The position numbers and the translations under genes were made by a program. Below, piece by piece: positions 7,319 to 8,693 of a stretch of 8,693 nucleotides of DNA. Position 1 is the stretch's first letter; every line of letters begins with the position of its first letter. The DNA lies in NCBI GenBank assembly GCA_030632405.1, contig DAOVUU010000076.1, positions 1 through 8,693 on the forward strand, written 5' to 3'. The DNA comes from Desulfobulbaceae bacterium (GTDB lineage Bacteria > Desulfobacterota > Desulfobulbia > Desulfobulbales > Desulfocapsaceae). Below the pieces are notes generated by a model. That model saw only the letters and a program-made list of their open reading frames with translations, was not told where the DNA came from and ran no database searches.

Positions 7319-7389
7319 TTTTCGACTATGGTCGACTTCTAAGGTATTCTGTTCCCCAGGTCAAGTAAAAAGATGACCGTAGTCGGAAA
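7319..7389. promoter_or_regulatory. paired inverted operator candidates flanking the efflux promoter
   Basis: An element at 7319-7338, with core CGACTATGGTC (7323-7333), recurs in inverted orientation at 7370-7389, whose core read on the minus strand is CGACTACGGTC. The 20-base copies agree at 16 positions and their cores at 10 of 11. The left core is itself nearly palindromic (GACTATGGTC, 8 of 10), as expected for a TetR dimer site. The left copy covers the predicted transcription start and the right copy sits five bases upstream of the -35. Repetition and placement are seen in the sequence; binding by the adjacent TetR protein is inferred. Confidence 0.55.
7336..7364 (-). promoter_or_regulatory. 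sigma70-type promoter of the efflux operon
   Basis: On the minus strand TTGACC (7364-7359, five of six consensus bases) is followed after exactly 17 bases by TAGAAG (7341-7336, four of six). The predicted start near 7329 gives a leader of roughly 25 bases that includes the Shine-Dalgarno site. Its position between two inverted repeat copies strengthens the call. Confidence 0.55.
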
Positions 7390-7476
7390 AACAACTTGTA
7401 AGGCACAAAATAATTCTGTGACCAGCTGGCATGGATGAATAATGAACTTATTGTTAGAAGCGTTGATATTTAAAAT

Positions 7477-7483
7477 AAAGGAG
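7477..7483 (+). promoter_or_regulatory. ribosome binding site of the CcdA-like gene
   Basis: AAAGGAG ends five bases before the ATG at 7489 and decides that start over the internal in-frame ATG at residue 10. I see no convincing sigma70 promoter for this gene in 7390-7476; the remaining 90 or so bases of the divergent region hold no other clear element. Confidence 0.75.
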
Positions 7484-7488
7484 AAAAT

Positions 7489-8241
7489 ATGGACGCTCAG
7501 GTTGGAGCCAGCCAGATGTTGAGTCAACTGGCAGTATTGTTACCCGTGGGGTATGCTTTTGGGGCAGGCATGGTATCTGCTGTGAATCCCTGTGGTTTTG
7601 CTATGTTGCCGGTGTATCTTACCCTGTATCTGGGTGCAGAAGACAAACAATTTCATCAGAAATCACCTTTCTGGCGAATGTTGAAAGCATGTTGGATTAC
7701 TCTGGTGGTGACCGCAGGCTTCGGTGTACTCTTTGGTCTTGTCGGGGCAGTAGTTTCAGCAGGAGGCTCTTTTATTATGGGATTCATGCCGTGGCTCTCC
7801 GTCGTTGTAGGTTGTGCTTTGCTGTTTCTCGGTGGCTGGATGCTGCTTGGGCGCAGTATTTCTCTGCCTTTTATGCTCAATCTGGCGGGAAAAATAGGAG
7901 ACCCAAGAGAAATGAGTGTTTCCGGTTTTTTTCTCTTCGGAGTTGCTTTTGGTGCCACATCTCTGAGCTGTACCCTGCCCATCTTCCTCATGGTGGTGGG
8001 CAGTTCGGTTGCAGCTGGAGATTTCCTGGCAGGAATATTTCAGTTTCTCAGCTATATTATCGGCATGGGCAGCGTGCTGCTTATCCTGACCCTGGGAATC
8101 GCACTGGTTAAGGAAGGAATGGTTGTTACCGCTATGCGGAAAATTCTTCCATATGTACAGAAAATATCGGCACTATTTCTTATAATCGCGGGTTGTTACA
8201 TTGTTTATTACTGGCTGTCCAGTGGCCTGCTTTTCAACTGA
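7489..8241 (+). CDS. ccdA: CcdA/DsbD-type cytochrome c biogenesis transmembrane protein
   Basis: A 250-residue polytopic inner-membrane protein of the DsbD transmembrane/CcdA family, which passes thiol electrons from cytoplasmic thioredoxin to periplasmic partners. The two diagnostic cysteines are present in family context: C35 in NPCGFAMLP of the first helix and C161 in LSCTLPIF of the fourth. About six hydrophobic segments are seen, near 16-48, 66-92, 98-121, 145-172, 181-208 and 223-247. Additional cysteines are C68, C109 and C236. No DsbD-like periplasmic domains are fused, and no thioredoxin-like or c-type cytochrome gene lies in the window, so its partner must be encoded elsewhere. It is divergent from the efflux operon and shares its 184-base regulatory region; co-regulation is possible but unproven. 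Cytochrome c maturation, periplasmic disulfide reduction or metal-related thiol reduction are all possible roles. Confidence 0.9.
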   Translation: MDAQVGASQMLSQLAVLLPVGYAFGAGMVSAVNPCGFAMLPVYLTLYLGAEDKQFHQKSPFWRMLKACWITLVVTAGFGVLFGLVGAVVSAGGSFIMGFMPWLSVVVGCALLFLGGWMLLGRSISLPFMLNLAGKIGDPREMSVSGFFLFGVAFGATSLSCTLPIFLMVVGSSVAAGDFLAGIFQFLSYIIGMGSVLLILTLGIALVKEGMVVTAMRKILPYVQKISALFLIIAGCYIVYYWLSSGLLFN

Positions 8242-8251
8242 TGAATGAGGC

Positions 8252-8693
8252 TTATTTTTCACGGAGTGATAGAGCTATCCGTTTTCTCTTGAGATCTACC
8301 TGCAGGACACGTACCTTTACCTGCTGCTGAACATGCACGACTTCACCCGGGTCTTTAATGAATCGATCTGCCAATTGACTGATATGGATCAAGCCGTCCT
8401 GTTTGATGCCGATATCTGCAAAGGCGCCAAATTTGGTAACATTGGTAATGATGGCCGGTAGCCGCATGCCCTCCAGCAGATCATTAATAGTGTGAATATC
8501 ATCTGCGAAATGGAACTGTTTGAAGTTATCCCTGGGGTCCCTTCCAGGTTTTGCCAGTTCTTTTACTATATCGACAAGAGTCGGCATACCCACAGATTCA
8601 TCAACATATTTTTTCGGGTTTACAGTTTCTCTTACCTGCTCTGACTGCATAAGGGTTGCCAGAGAGACCCCGACATCGGTTGCCATTTTTTGA
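8252..8693 (-). CDS. tex: Tex-family RNA-binding protein, C-terminal part (5' end outside window)
   Basis: The visible C-terminal residues match Tex, a conserved cytoplasmic nucleic-acid-binding protein of roughly 700-780 residues implicated in transcription. A hallmark stretch, GMPTLVDIVKELAKPGRDPR, leads into an S1 RNA-binding domain with the motifs ITNVTKFGAFADIG, QDGLIHISQLADRFIKDP and VKVRVLQVDLKRKRIALSL. The frame is open through to the window edge: codons for Gln and Lys precede the ATG at 8686, so that ATG is an internal methionine, not the start. The gene therefore continues beyond 8693 and only about a fifth of it is present. It converges on the CcdA-like gene with a 10-base gap. 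No sign of degeneration is seen in the part present. Confidence 0.92.
   Translation of the reverse strand, partial: QKMATDVGVSLATLMQSEQVRETVNPKKYVDESVGMPTLVDIVKELAKPGRDPRDNFKQFHFADDIHTINDLLEGMRLPAIITNVTKFGAFADIGIKQDGLIHISQLADRFIKDPGEVVHVQQQVKVRVLQVDLKRKRIALSLREK
8262..8290 (+). terminator. weak possible terminator after the CcdA-like gene
   Basis: CGGA at 8262-8265 can pair with TCCG at 8278-8281, with partial extension inward, and is followed by TTTTCTCTT. The stem is short and bulged, and an alternative GATAG/CTATC pairing leaves only a two-base loop. It lies inside the 3' end of the convergent tex gene, because only 10 bases separate the two stop codons. Low confidence. Confidence 0.2.

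Noticed and set aside
6828..7376. Plus-strand open frame of 182 codons
   Set aside because: It lies opposite the TetR-family gene and the operator region; composition is Phe/Cys-rich without domain features, as expected for an antisense frame.
7440..7476. Promoter for the CcdA-like gene using TTGTTA or TTATTG with TAAAAT
   Set aside because: Only two to four consensus matches or a 14-base spacer, and the implied start would fall at the ribosome site; not better than chance in this AT-rich stretch.
8204..8225. ACTGG/CCAGT hairpin near the end of the CcdA-like gene as a terminator for tex
   Set aside because: The stem is five base pairs, lies in coding sequence and is not followed by a U tract on the minus strand.
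8252..8686. A complete small S1-domain protein starting at the ATG at 8686
   Set aside because: The frame is open upstream to the window edge and the residues from the first Met onward already resemble the interior of Tex, so this is the 3' part of a longer gene, not a small protein.

Overview
The window looks like ordinary chromosomal DNA of a Gram-negative bacterium. Its moderate base composition, the style of its RND pump and the Tex and CcdA homologues would fit a Desulfobacterota (former Deltaproteobacteria) genome, but that placement is an impression from protein style, not something proven here. No mobile elements, CRISPR arrays, tRNA or rRNA genes were seen.

Layout, left to right. 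Positions 1-175 are very AT-rich, carry two perfect inverted repeats and a plausible promoter, and lead into a plus-strand gene (176-763). It encodes an unrecognised 195-residue protein that I read as two ribbon-helix-helix (RHH) DNA-binding folds in tandem plus a helical tail. It converges, with a 10-base gap, on a four-gene minus-strand operon covering 7304 down to 774: TetR-family regulator, membrane-fusion (periplasmic adaptor) protein, RND inner-membrane transporter, TolC-like outer-membrane channel. All three junctions overlap (4, 4 and 1 bases), so this is one translationally coupled, self-contained tripartite efflux pump with its own repressor. The 184-base divergent region 7305-7488 holds a sigma70-like promoter for the operon, bracketed by two inverted copies of a roughly 20-base element that are probably the TetR operators.

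Divergent from the operon, 7489-8241 encodes a stand-alone CcdA/DsbD-type thiol-electron membrane transporter. It converges, with a 10-base gap, on the 3' part of a minus-strand tex gene (8252 to the window edge), whose S1 RNA-binding domain is visible and whose 5' part lies outside.

The efflux genes work together: adaptor and RND transporter sit in the inner membrane, the channel in the outer membrane, and the regulator probably represses the whole set until a ligand binds. The most unusual items are the tandem-RHH protein with a His-His-x-x-Cys-Cys patch and palindromic promoter region, the operator-promoter-operator arrangement, and a periplasmic Cys-x3-Cys in the RND transporter beside a CcdA gene. 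I see no clear evidence of a wholly new multi-gene system.
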